Positions 46,456 to 55,225 are shown, numbered from the stretch's first letter. The stretch is DNA of 64,000 nucleotides from Draconibacterium halophilum (GCF_010448835.1 NZ_CP048409.1:4753501-4817500); one strand, 5' to 3'. The notes: generated from the letters alone by a model not told the origin. Made by a program: numbers and translations.

Positions 46456-46612
46456 CTTTCTAATCACACCAATTGATATGTCAATTCGCTCACAAAGCAA
46501 AGAGACACATTTCAACCGAGCAGATTAGCACTTTAAATAGTTTCAGATTATCAGCCCATAAAAAGACAAGAAGTCAATTGCCTGTTCTGGGAAGTTAAAA
46601 ATACTGAGAAGG

Positions 46613-46643
46613 ACAAAAAAAAGGCAGACTTTAAAGCCTGCCT
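46613..46643 (-). terminator. Terminator of subunit gene B
   Basis: Same stem as at 45236 (AGGCAG with CTGCCT, inner CTTT/AAAG) with an eight-T tail on the minus strand. Confidence 0.9.
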
Positions 46644-46676
46644 CACACTATCCCTTATCTCTTATCTGAAAGTCTA

Positions 46677-47246
46677 CTATAAGCTTGTAATAGTATAAGT
46701 AATTGTTGTATCAAAATCTTTAGCAGTTAAAGCTTTGTAGTTTTCACTTGTTTCATCCATTTTCAATGTGTAAGTTAACTGATGACCTGAACTGCTTCCT
46801 GTTCCTGTGTAACAGTTCTTGATGTTAGTGACTACTGGTTGTGAGTCGCCTGAAAGTACAATTGTTTTTTTCTCCGTTTTTCCTATATCGCCTTTTCCTT
46901 TTCCTGCATCTTCGGCTGCTACCAATTCAATGGTTACTCCATTTGGAAGATTATCGCCCTTCATAGATACCGAAATACTGTTAGCGGAACTTTTTATGAT
47001 CGATGAGTAGTTTAACCATACCGAATTGTCGCTTGCACTTTCTACATCAAAATCTAAACCCTGTCCTGCAGTTTCAGGCGCAGCCGGCATAAGCGCAATG
47101 GTTGCATCAGAAGAAATTCCTACTAATGAATAAGATGGAATACCAACTTTAATGTTATGTTCCGCCTTGTCTTTGTCTTTAGCGTTGACAGTTAATGTTC
47201 CGAATACTAAAAAAAGTGCTGCTAATGTTAATGATAATTTTTTCAT
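46677..47246 (-). CDS. Secreted subunit B, candidate major surface subunit
   Basis: 189 residues from ATG 47246. Signal peptide ends near VNAK. The mature chain starts with a charged KDKDKAEH instead of the Gly-rich linker of subunit A, then is nearly identical to A: IKVGIPSYSLVGI, SVWLNYSS, one cysteine in IKNCYTGTG, and ITYTITSL at the end. The alternating N-terminal strand and the final strand are the parts that in chaperone/usher pilins mediate donor-strand exchange. Own terminator, leader and upstream element. Confidence 0.68.
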   Translation of the reverse strand: MKKLSLTLAALFLVFGTLTVNAKDKDKAEHNIKVGIPSYSLVGISSDATIALMPAAPETAGQGLDFDVESASDNSVWLNYSSIIKSSANSISVSMKGDNLPNGVTIELVAAEDAGKGKGDIGKTEKKTIVLSGDSQPVVTNIKNCYTGTGSSSGHQLTYTLKMDETSENYKALTAKDFDTTITYTITSL

Positions 47247-47247
47247 G

Positions 47248-47345
47248 ATGTTGTGTTGTTTATTTGTTTGTAAATATTTCTTCAAAAAATTTTGTAGCGT
47301 CCAACTACACCACAACATAGGCAATCAAAATGCCATAACACCCCA
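47248..47345 (-). promoter_or_regulatory. Conserved leader of subunit genes A and B
   Basis: About 95 nt before the start codons of B (here) and A (45931-46020) are almost identical, including an AAACAAATAAACAACACAAC segment directly before ATG and a TGTAG-N7-CTACA stem. The strong conservation points to a promoter plus 5' untranslated region; I could not fix a -33/-7 pair. Confidence 0.5.
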
Positions 47346-47390
47346 ACCCCTAACTATCAGCCACTTATGATTCATGCCAAAACCAAACAC

Positions 47391-47425
47391 GTCCCAATAC
47401 GGGACATCTATTTAGCATTTGGGAC
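47391..47425 (-). promoter_or_regulatory. GTCCC-N5-GGGAC-N15-GGGAC element upstream of subunit B
   Basis: GTCCC (47391), GGGAC (47401), GGGAC (47421), 145-179 nt before the subunit B start, same spacing as the copy at 46075. Confidence 0.55.
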
Positions 47426-47489
47426 ATTTCACCAAATAAAGACCACTGGGATTAAATAGAAACCCAAAGAAAAAATTTACGGGATAAGC

Positions 47490-48065
47490 CTATTTTTCCG
47501 ATAGGATATATTCGGCTGCAATTTCAAGTTCCTGGTACCATTCGGCACCATACTTTGCAGTAAGCGGCTCTTTTAGGAATTTGTAGAGTGGTAATTTTTC
47601 TGATGCACCACATTTACGACCTGGCTTACAGATATCAAGCTCCTGGTAGTTTACGGCATCAAAACGTTTGTATTCGGTAATACGAATGGGGAATAAATGA
47701 CAAGACAGAGGTTTACGTAATTTTGATTTCCCATCGAAATATGCTTTTTCGATGGCACATTTCAGAATACCCTGTTTATTATAGTAGGAATAAACACATT
47801 GGCGGTCATCAACAAGTGGTGTTACTAAATCTCCATCGCTGTCGATAACAGAATAGCCTTGTTTTTCAACCTCGCGCTTATGCTTCTCGGGGAGCAAGTC
47901 TTCAAATGTGTGATATTCTTCTTTGATCAGAATTGCCTCTTCATCAGTAAGAGGAGCTCCCGAATCGCCCTCAATACAACAAGCACCTTTGCATTTCAGG
48001 ATATCGCAAAGGAAATGTTTCTCAAAAACATCGCGACTTACTATGGCACGTCCAATCTCAACCAT
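47490..48065 (-). CDS. DUF3109-family cysteine-cluster protein
   Basis: 191-residue cytoplasmic protein. Cysteines: CDILKCKGACC (residues ~20-30), CVYSYYNKQGILKC, SCHLFP, ICKPGRKCG. The pattern suggests a metal or Fe-S site, as in the related YkgJ family. Function unknown. Intact parent of the truncated copy at 46174. It is followed (in transcription direction) by the assembly locus but shows no sign of belonging to it. Confidence 0.85.
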   Translation of the reverse strand: MVEIGRAIVSRDVFEKHFLCDILKCKGACCIEGDSGAPLTDEEAILIKEEYHTFEDLLPEKHKREVEKQGYSVIDSDGDLVTPLVDDRQCVYSYYNKQGILKCAIEKAYFDGKSKLRKPLSCHLFPIRITEYKRFDAVNYQELDICKPGRKCGASEKLPLYKFLKEPLTAKYGAEWYQELEIAAEYILSEK

Positions 48066-48080
48066 TTTTTCTAAAAAAAT

Positions 48081-48139
48081 GTCATTCCGAACGAAGTGAG
48101 GAATCTGTTACAGATCTCTCACTGCATTCGAGATGACAA
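48081..48139. repeat. GTCATTC-family dispersed repeat, copy 2
   Basis: GTCATTCCGAACGAAGTGAG then GAATCT and ending CATTCGAGATGAC; the ends are inverted. Between the DUF3109 and gpmI genes. Confidence 0.65.
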
Positions 48140-48178
48140 TGTTTATGTAATTAAATTACTTAATAAGGTTCTTGCCCG

Positions 48179-49684
48179 TCATTTCTGCAGGAACTTCCAG
48201 CCCATGTCAGTTAATAGTGTCGGAGCAACATCAGCCAAAATACCGTTATCCAACTTAATTCCTTCTTTTTCAGTAACAAAGATACAAGGAACCGGATTCA
48301 GCGAGTGGGCTGTATTTTCTGATCCGTCGGCATTAACGGCATTATCAGCATTACCGTGGTCGGCAATAATCATGATATCGTAACCACCTTTTTGTGCGGC
48401 AGTAACCACATCTTTTGCACACGAATCAACAGCTTGCACTGCTTGATAAACCGCTTCGTAAACACCGGTATGACCAACCATATCGCCGTTGGCAAAGTTC
48501 AAACAAACAAAGTCAGCTTCTCCGTTTTCCAGTTTCGGGACAATAGCTCTTGTCACTTCCGGAGCCGACATTTCGGGCTGATGATCGTAAGTAGGAACTT
48601 TGGGAGATGCAACAAGAATACGGCTTTCACCTTCAAACTCATCCTCGCGGCCACCGCTAAAGAAGAAAGTTACGTGCGCATATTTTTCTGTCTCCGCAAT
48701 ACGGATCTGTTTTTTACCTGCCTTGGCAACTACCTCACCCATTGTGTTGGTAACGTTATCTTTCTCGAAGATCACATTAATACCTTTAAAATCGGCTTTG
48801 TAAGTTGTCATGGTGTACCACTGCAGGTTCATAGTATGCATTCCAAATTCGGGAAGATCTTTTTGAGTAAACGCAATAGTAGTCTGACGCAAACGGTCGG
48901 TACGGAAATTAAAGCAGATTACCACATCGTCTTCCTCAATTTTAGCCAATGGCTCTCCGGCCTCGTCAACCATTACAACTGGTTTCAGGAATTCGTCGGT
49001 TACCCCCGCGTCATACGATGCTTTCATTGATGCCAAAACATCAGTTGATTTCTCGCCTTTCCCCTGCGTGTATAAATCGTAAGCCAATTTTAAACGATCG
49101 AAGTTATTATCACGATCCATTCCGTAATAACGACCAATCAAAGAAGCAAATTTTGCGTTTGTTCCTTCCAGCGCTTTCAGATCGTTTTCAAGAAAACCAA
49201 TACCCGAACGCGGATCTGTATCCCGCCCATCTGTTAAACCATGAACAAAAACATCTTCCAGTCCCATATCGGTAGCAATTTGTGCAAGTGCTACCATATG
49301 CGAACTTAATGCATGAACTCCACCAGGGCCTATCAATCCCAACAAGTGTACTTTCTTATTATTTTCTTTTGCGTAATTATACGCTTTTAAAATTTGCGGA
49401 TGCTGCCACAACGACTTGTCTTTAATAGCAAGTGTAATTTTAACCATATCCTGGTAAAGAACACGACCGGCACCAATGTTAAGGTGCCCCACCTCTGAGT
49501 TCCCCATTTGGCCATCAGGTAAACCAACATTTTGGCCGCTTGCAAGTAATTGCGAGTGTGGATATTTTTCCATTAATGAATCCATAAAAGGAGTTGGAGC
49601 AGTTGCTACAATATCACTTTTCGATCCATCACCGATTCCCCATCCATCGAGAATCATCAATAAAGTTTTCTGATTATCAGCCAT
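48179..49684 (-). CDS. gpmI: 2,3-bisphosphoglycerate-independent phosphoglycerate mutase
   Basis: 501-residue Mn-dependent glycolytic enzyme that interconverts 3- and 2-phosphoglycerate. Alkaline-phosphatase superfamily metal motif ILDGWGIGD at 11-19, catalytic Ser63 in GQMGNSEVGH, GLTDGRDTDP near 150, and the second metal site IIADHGNADN near 450. Normal length, all motifs intact. Confidence 0.94.
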   Translation of the reverse strand: MADNQKTLLMILDGWGIGDGSKSDIVATAPTPFMDSLMEKYPHSQLLASGQNVGLPDGQMGNSEVGHLNIGAGRVLYQDMVKITLAIKDKSLWQHPQILKAYNYAKENNKKVHLLGLIGPGGVHALSSHMVALAQIATDMGLEDVFVHGLTDGRDTDPRSGIGFLENDLKALEGTNAKFASLIGRYYGMDRDNNFDRLKLAYDLYTQGKGEKSTDVLASMKASYDAGVTDEFLKPVVMVDEAGEPLAKIEEDDVVICFNFRTDRLRQTTIAFTQKDLPEFGMHTMNLQWYTMTTYKADFKGINVIFEKDNVTNTMGEVVAKAGKKQIRIAETEKYAHVTFFFSGGREDEFEGESRILVASPKVPTYDHQPEMSAPEVTRAIVPKLENGEADFVCLNFANGDMVGHTGVYEAVYQAVQAVDSCAKDVVTAAQKGGYDIMIIADHGNADNAVNADGSENTAHSLNPVPCIFVTEKEGIKLDNGILADVAPTLLTDMGWKFLQK

Positions 49685-49929
49685 TATATTCTGTTTTTAT
49701 TAAATAACATTTTTAGAACGGACAAAAATATCCTTTTTTAATTCATTAAGGAAATTACAGGTAATATGTTCAGGTTGATTTAACAATCTTTTGGAATTAA
49801 TTGTTACACCTCATTTAATTCAGCAATGTTTGTTTTGCAAAACAATATTCACCTGCATATCTTTACGTTTAAACAAACGGCATGCAACTTATAAACCTTG
49901 CATCTGTTTTAGTTGTGAAGTAAACTTTA
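49685..49929. promoter_or_regulatory. Divergent promoter region
   Basis: 245 AT-rich nt between gpmI and the hybrid kinase, transcribed away from each other. No clear operator. Confidence 0.35.
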
Positions 49930-52329
49930 ATGAAACGAATAAAAATTGAAATACCGGTTATTCTACTCACCATCGTTATTATCTCGCTGTTGGGGTTGTC
50001 GGGGAATTTTGTGTACAAAAGTTTATCCGAAATTGTTAATTCAATGCTTTCCGAATCAAAACCAGACAACACACTTATCCTGGTAAAAGATATAGCGATC
50101 GACCTAAACGAAACCGAAAACATGGTAAGGCTTTATTCGCTTAGCAACGACAATGATTATCTCGAGAATTACAGAAGCGTAAATGAATCGCTGGAAGCAA
50201 AGTTTGAAGAATTACAATCCATTTACAACATCGACAGCAGCCGGCAATTGCTTGTTGATTCAGTTCTTCTACTCGCCCAACAAAAGATCGTTGTTTGGGA
50301 AAAGACACTAAATCTGCACCTCTCTCGCGGAAACGAACATGAAGCTTTTAACCAATATACTGAAACGCTCGACACCGTGCTGAACGTGCAAGACACTGTT
50401 CATTTCGAGGAAGCTGAAAAAAGAGGCTTTTTTAAACGCCTTTTGAAAAAACCCCAACCACCAACTCCTGTTATTGTAGATCGTACGGTGGAAAAGCAAC
50501 GACTGCAACAAGAAATAGAAGCACTTGAAAAAGAACTGGCGCAGCGTAATCAACAAATGAGTTCGGCCGAAGCAGTTTATATGCGCAAAAATCTTGAGAT
50601 CAGCGAAAATCTTTCGGAGATAATTACGGCACTGGAAAGGCAGGAAGAAGAGAGTTTTCTGCAACAATCGCAGGAAGCAGAACTGCTGGCAAACGAAACC
50701 TACGAGCGGCTGTCTTACTTTGCGTTGTCGGTATTTCTACTACTGTTTTTGGTATTGATTCTGTTTTTCCGCGATCTGCGAAAATCACGCTCGTACCAAA
50801 AAGTACTGAAGAAAGCCAAAACACACGCGGAAAACCTGGCGCGCACGAAAGAATTATTTGTTGCCACGGTAAGTCACGAAATGCGAACTCCTGTTAATGC
50901 CATTTACGGACTGAGTGAACAACTACTGCAAAAACAACACGATGAAAAAACACAGGAAGATTTGCGGGTAATATTCGACTCGACCAAACATTTAACTGAA
51001 TTGGTGAATGACACCTTTGATTTTTCGCGGCTTGAGAAACAAAATATCCAGCTGATGCCTGTGCATTTTTTGCTGGACGATCTTCTACACAAAATTATAC
51101 TTTACAACAAACCAGTAGCAGAAGCTAAAAACATTCGTTTTATTGTAGAAAGAAATAAATTAGAGAAGCTCGTATTATTTGGCGACGAAGGGCGACTAAA
51201 ACAAATATTAAATAACCTCATTACCAACGCCCTGAAATTCACCGATGAAGGGGAAGTGAAATTAACAGTTGCTGTCAAAGAACAAAAAAAGCAAATATAC
51301 CTCGAGTTCGAAATCTCCGATACAGGGATTGGTATACCCACTGAAAGCCAGGAAAAGATTTTCAACGACTTTGTACAACTGGATACCGGCATTAATAAAA
51401 AAGCCGGCGGCACAGGTTTGGGACTTTATATTGTAAAAAAATTGGTGAATTTGCTAGGTGGAAAAATAACTATTGAAAGTGAAGAGAATAAAGGAACGTG
51501 CTTTTTCGTATCTGTTCCGCTGGAAAAAGGCGACAGCACCAAGCTTCAACAAACCTTTAAAAGTTATGACACTCCGGCAGCATTAAAAGGCAAAACTGTT
51601 TTAATTGTCGACGATGCGGCCTTTAACCGGTATCTGCTAAAAAGTATTTTTACCAAATGGAAAGTTGATTTTGATGAAGCAGAAAACGGACAGGAAGCAG
51701 TTGATCTGGCAGCACAAAACAACTACGCCCTTATTTTTATGGATATCCGAATGCCGGTGATGAACGGAATAGAGGCCGCTAGTAAAATTAAGGCCTCAGG
51801 CCACAAAAGCAGAATAATAGCCCTTTCAGCAAATTCAGATGCGAATAGTATAAACGACAATGATGTGTTTAACGACTCGCTGAAAAAACCTTTTGATGAA
51901 GCCGCGTTATACAATATTATTTGCACCACAGTGGAAGAAAAACCGGTAAATGAAAAAGCAAATCAGGAGAAATCGTTGAGCTATCAACCCGATCTGAGCG
52001 AACTTAAACGGATGGGAAATGGCGATCCCGAATTCCTAAAAGAAATGATCGACCTGTTTTTAAAAACCAGCGAAGCCAGCATGCAATCGATGGATGAAAA
52101 CCTGGAAAGTAAAAATTACGAAGCCATTGCCGAGCTCGCACACAAACTGGCATCGCCGGTAAAATACATGAATGTAACCGGTGTTTACAACACAGTAAAA
52201 GAGTTGGAAGAGCTTACAAAAGAAGGTGGCAATTCCACAACTATTGGCCAAAAGACTGAACAATTGCGCAACGAAATTTCAGTGCTGAACAAAGAACTGG
52301 AAGCACTTCTCAAAGAAAAGTTCAAATAA
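49930..52329 (+). CDS. Hybrid sensor histidine kinase with receiver and HPt domains
   Basis: 799 residues. Transmembrane helices at ~9-30 and ~262-281 enclose a helical, coiled-coil sensor region (an extra basic, proline-containing segment sits at 168-185). HisKA with H316 (SHEMRTP), HATPase with N-box LNNLITNALKFT, DTGIGIP and GGTGLGLYIVKK, receiver with D605 (FMDIRMP) and C-terminal HPt with H738 (AHKLASP). This allows a full His-Asp-His relay to an external receiver. The nearest is the sigma-54 regulator two genes on, with only an MFS permease between, so they may form one pathway (inference). Confidence 0.9.
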   Translation: MKRIKIEIPVILLTIVIISLLGLSGNFVYKSLSEIVNSMLSESKPDNTLILVKDIAIDLNETENMVRLYSLSNDNDYLENYRSVNESLEAKFEELQSIYNIDSSRQLLVDSVLLLAQQKIVVWEKTLNLHLSRGNEHEAFNQYTETLDTVLNVQDTVHFEEAEKRGFFKRLLKKPQPPTPVIVDRTVEKQRLQQEIEALEKELAQRNQQMSSAEAVYMRKNLEISENLSEIITALERQEEESFLQQSQEAELLANETYERLSYFALSVFLLLFLVLILFFRDLRKSRSYQKVLKKAKTHAENLARTKELFVATVSHEMRTPVNAIYGLSEQLLQKQHDEKTQEDLRVIFDSTKHLTELVNDTFDFSRLEKQNIQLMPVHFLLDDLLHKIILYNKPVAEAKNIRFIVERNKLEKLVLFGDEGRLKQILNNLITNALKFTDEGEVKLTVAVKEQKKQIYLEFEISDTGIGIPTESQEKIFNDFVQLDTGINKKAGGTGLGLYIVKKLVNLLGGKITIESEENKGTCFFVSVPLEKGDSTKLQQTFKSYDTPAALKGKTVLIVDDAAFNRYLLKSIFTKWKVDFDEAENGQEAVDLAAQNNYALIFMDIRMPVMNGIEAASKIKASGHKSRIIALSANSDANSINDNDVFNDSLKKPFDEAALYNIICTTVEEKPVNEKANQEKSLSYQPDLSELKRMGNGDPEFLKEMIDLFLKTSEASMQSMDENLESKNYEAIAELAHKLASPVKYMNVTGVYNTVKELEELTKEGGNSTTIGQKTEQLRNEISVLNKELEALLKEKFK

Positions 52330-52404
52330 CTGATAAATATTGCTTTCTGAATCCGGGCATATTCAATACATTTGTTTTTTACTGAAAATCAAATCCGGAA
52401 TTAT

Positions 52405-53682
52405 ATGCACAATAAACAAGTTACAATACCAGGATGGCTGCGGTGGGTAGCACTGGTAGCCGTAAGTCTTACTATGTTTGGCAGCTACTACATGTACGAC
52501 AGCGTGGCCTACGTTGCCAAAGATTTTATTGAATTATTAGGTTTCAGCCAAACGAACATTGGCCAACTTTATACCGTGTACAGTATTGCCGCGGTAATCG
52601 TTCTTTTCTTCAGCGGCATTTTTATCGACAAATACGGCACACGCGTTTCTATGGTATTGTTCGGCGCCATTTGCAGTGTAGCAGGTTTTGTTACCGCATT
52701 TAGCGACAACTTAACCATAATACTTATCGGCAGATTTATATTAGGATTTGGTAGCGAACCATTAATTGTTGCGCTTACAGTTGCGCTCGCAAAATGGTTT
52801 AAAGGAAAAGAACTTGGCTTTGCACTAGGTATCAACTTGCTTATTGGCCGAGGCGGATCGTATTTTGTGGACCGATCGAACACTTGGGCCAGCTCGATAT
52901 ACGATATGGGATGGCAACCGGTATTGTATCTTGCCGCCGGAGTTGGACTGCTTTGCTTTTTTGGCGGCGTTATCTATTATTTTATCGAGCGCTGGACACA
53001 AAAACGTTATGTACTTGGTGAAGCTGAAGAAACAGAAAAACTTGATTTTAAAGGCTTGTTTAAATACAGTCCTTCGTTTTGGTATGTGGTTATTCTTTGT
53101 TTAACATTCTATTCGGCCATTTTCCCATTCCGTGGCTTTGCACCCACATTTTACCAGGATGCACATGGCGTAACGGAACAAATGGCTGGCAAACTCAATA
53201 GTGTTTTAATTATGGCAACTATGTTTGCAACCCCGGTAATCGGACTACTGATCGACAAGATCGGGCGCCGCGCACTAATGATGCTTATTGGGTCAATAAT
53301 TATTCTCCCGGTATATGTGATGTTCGCTTACGGTAACATGTCGTTGTACATTCCCGTTACTTTAATGGGAATATCATTTTCGCTGATACCTGCAGTAATG
53401 TGGCCTTCGGTAGCCTATATTGTTGAAGAGAGGAAGCTGGGCACCGCTTATGCATTAATGACCTTATTGCAGCAGCTTGGAGTAGCAGCGATGGCCTGGC
53501 TGATTGGTGTAACCAACGATGTTTCAGGAGCTTCGGCAAGTAATCCTGAAGGATATATTCCCGGAATGTGGATATTTAGCATACTCGGTTTTGTTGGCTT
53601 ACTATTCAGTTTCCTTTTACGCCGGGCAGAAAAAGGACCAAAAGGACATGGGCTTGAAGAGCCAAGCGGCAGTAAAAACTAA
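52405..53682 (+). CDS. Major facilitator superfamily permease
   Basis: 425 residues from ATG 52405. Twelve transmembrane helices with MFS loop 2-3 motif GIFIDKYGTRVSM and its repeat GLLIDKIGRRALM in the second half. The segment PLIVALTVALAKWFKGKELG recalls MFSD1-like carriers (lysosomal dipeptide transporters in animals), a distant similarity only. Lies 75 nt after the hybrid kinase and 82 nt before the sigma-54 regulator, all on one strand. Substrate unknown. Confidence 0.83.
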   Translation: MHNKQVTIPGWLRWVALVAVSLTMFGSYYMYDSVAYVAKDFIELLGFSQTNIGQLYTVYSIAAVIVLFFSGIFIDKYGTRVSMVLFGAICSVAGFVTAFSDNLTIILIGRFILGFGSEPLIVALTVALAKWFKGKELGFALGINLLIGRGGSYFVDRSNTWASSIYDMGWQPVLYLAAGVGLLCFFGGVIYYFIERWTQKRYVLGEAEETEKLDFKGLFKYSPSFWYVVILCLTFYSAIFPFRGFAPTFYQDAHGVTEQMAGKLNSVLIMATMFATPVIGLLIDKIGRRALMMLIGSIIILPVYVMFAYGNMSLYIPVTLMGISFSLIPAVMWPSVAYIVEERKLGTAYALMTLLQQLGVAAMAWLIGVTNDVSGASASNPEGYIPGMWIFSILGFVGLLFSFLLRRAEKGPKGHGLEEPSGSKN

Positions 53683-53764
53683 TTTAATAACGTAAACCAG
53701 AACAATACCATTTATAAAATGTAGTTTAGAAGAACGGAAATCCGGAAACGGAGAATAGCTAAGA

Positions 53765-55111
53765 ATGGAAGTTAAGACCAGTAAAATATTTGTAGTTGAA
53801 GATGATGAATGGTACCGTCGTTTGCTGGTACACAATCTTTCCATGAATCCGGACTATGAGGTTAAAGCTTTCGGCACCGGTAAAGAATGTTTGAATAACC
53901 TGCACGAACTACCCGATGTTGTTACCCTGGATTATCGGCTGCCCGATATGAAAGGCCTCGAGGTTTTAAAACAGATAAAAGCGATTAACGAGGATATTCA
54001 GGTTATTCTCATTTCGGAACAGGACGACATTGAAGTGGTTGTTGATCTGCTAAAACATGGTGCTTACGATTACATTGTAAAATCAAAAGACATACGCGAG
54101 CGACTGCTGAATACTGTAAACAATATTAGTAAAGAGTTTAAACTCAAAAACGAAATCCGCTCGCTGCGGCAGGAAGTTAAAAAGAAATACAGCTACGAAA
54201 ACACCATTGTGGGTAACAGTCCGGCCACGCAAAAAATTTACAAGCTGATTGAGAAAGCCACCCGCACCAATGTTACTGTTTCCATAAGTGGCGAAACCGG
54301 CACCGGTAAAGAATTGGTTGCCAAAGCCATTCATTACAATTCATCACGTGCCAAACAACCTTTTGTTCCGGTAAACATGGCGGCTATTCCGAATGAATTG
54401 ATCGAGAGCGAACTTTTTGGCCACGAAAAGGGTGCTTTTACAGGAGCCGCCGCACGACGAATCGGCAAGTTTGAAGAAGCACATTCCGGCACTCTGTTTC
54501 TCGATGAAATTGCCGAGATGGACATTTCGTTACAGGCTAAACTTTTGCGGGCCTTGCAGGAAAAAGAAATTATCCGAATTGGCAGCAACAAAGCCGTTAA
54601 AATTGATTGCCGTATTATAATTGCCACCAATAAAAACCTGCTGGAAGAGGTAAAAAAAGGCAATTTCAGACAAGATCTTTACTACAGATTCTATGGGTTA
54701 CCCATCGATCTTCCACCATTGCGCGACAGAGGAAATGACGTTATCGTATTGGCAAAAAGTTTCATCCAGGAATTTTGCACAGCGAATAAACTTGAGCAAA
54801 AACAACTTTCTCCGTCTGCCAGTAAAAAATTACTGGCCTACCCTTTTCCGGGCAATGTGCGCGAACTGAAATCTGTTATAGAACTGGCAGCTACCCTTAC
54901 TGATGAGAAGGAAATAGCTGCCGACCATTTACTGCTTGAGGATGCGGAAAACATTGAAGGTCTGCTTACAGAAGAACTGACCCTTCGCGAATACAACCTG
55001 CGCCTGGTAAAACGAATGCTCGAGAAATACGACAACAAACCCAAAGTAGTTGCCGACAAACTGGATATTGGCGTGGCTACCATCTATCGTATGCTCAAAG
55101 AAGATCACTAA
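53765..55111 (+). CDS. Sigma-54-dependent response regulator (NtrC family)
   Basis: 448 residues. Receiver with phospho-acceptor D56 (VVTLDYRLPD). AAA+ domain with Walker A GETGTGKE (176-183), the sigma-54 contact loop GAFTGA (223-228), Walker B GTLFLDEIAE, and an arginine-finger region RFYGLPIDLPPLRDR. C-terminal Fis-type helix-turn-helix (KPKVVADKLDIGVATIYRML). It activates RNA polymerase carrying sigma-54. Two perfect palindromes begin 13 nt after its stop, followed by a sigma-54-like promoter and a surface-protein gene, so its target is likely next door. Confidence 0.93.
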   Translation: MEVKTSKIFVVEDDEWYRRLLVHNLSMNPDYEVKAFGTGKECLNNLHELPDVVTLDYRLPDMKGLEVLKQIKAINEDIQVILISEQDDIEVVVDLLKHGAYDYIVKSKDIRERLLNTVNNISKEFKLKNEIRSLRQEVKKKYSYENTIVGNSPATQKIYKLIEKATRTNVTVSISGETGTGKELVAKAIHYNSSRAKQPFVPVNMAAIPNELIESELFGHEKGAFTGAAARRIGKFEEAHSGTLFLDEIAEMDISLQAKLLRALQEKEIIRIGSNKAVKIDCRIIIATNKNLLEEVKKGNFRQDLYYRFYGLPIDLPPLRDRGNDVIVLAKSFIQEFCTANKLEQKQLSPSASKKLLAYPFPGNVRELKSVIELAATLTDEKEIAADHLLLEDAENIEGLLTEELTLREYNLRLVKRMLEKYDNKPKVVADKLDIGVATIYRMLKEDH

Positions 55112-55123
55112 TTCCAAATCCAA

Positions 55124-55160
55124 ATTATCATTTTGATAATTTCACTATCATATTGATAGT
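55124..55160 (+). promoter_or_regulatory. Two tandem perfect palindromes (enhancer candidate)
   Basis: ATTATCA-TTT-TGATAAT (55124-55140) and ACTATCA-TAT-TGATAGT (55144-55160). Each is a perfect 7-bp inverted repeat; centres are 20 bp apart, two helical turns. They sit 66-102 nt upstream of the -24 box, a normal distance for NtrC-family activator sites. Proposed consensus A[TC]TATCANNNTGATA[AG]T. Confidence 0.75.
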
Positions 55161-55225
55161 ATCCACCCTCTCTCCTATTTTCATAACACATTACCTCACT
55201 GCACCTTACCAGCTTTTTATTTTAA

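Larger units (their letters stand above)
45168..46458. repeat. Tandem duplication, copy 1 (subunit A unit)
   Basis: Homologous to 46545-47775 over a terminator, a subunit gene, a ~100-nt leader, a GTCCC/GGGAC element and the 3' part of DUF3109. Coding identity is very high over most of the subunit gene; the intergenic parts are more diverged. The copy ends inside the DUF3109 sequence. Confidence 0.85.
46545..47775. repeat. Tandem duplication, copy 2 (subunit B unit)
   Basis: Counterpart of 45168-46458. Because here the DUF3109 homology continues into the complete gene, this is the parental arrangement, and copy 1 is the derived one. About 85 nt of unrelated sequence separate the copies. Confidence 0.85.
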
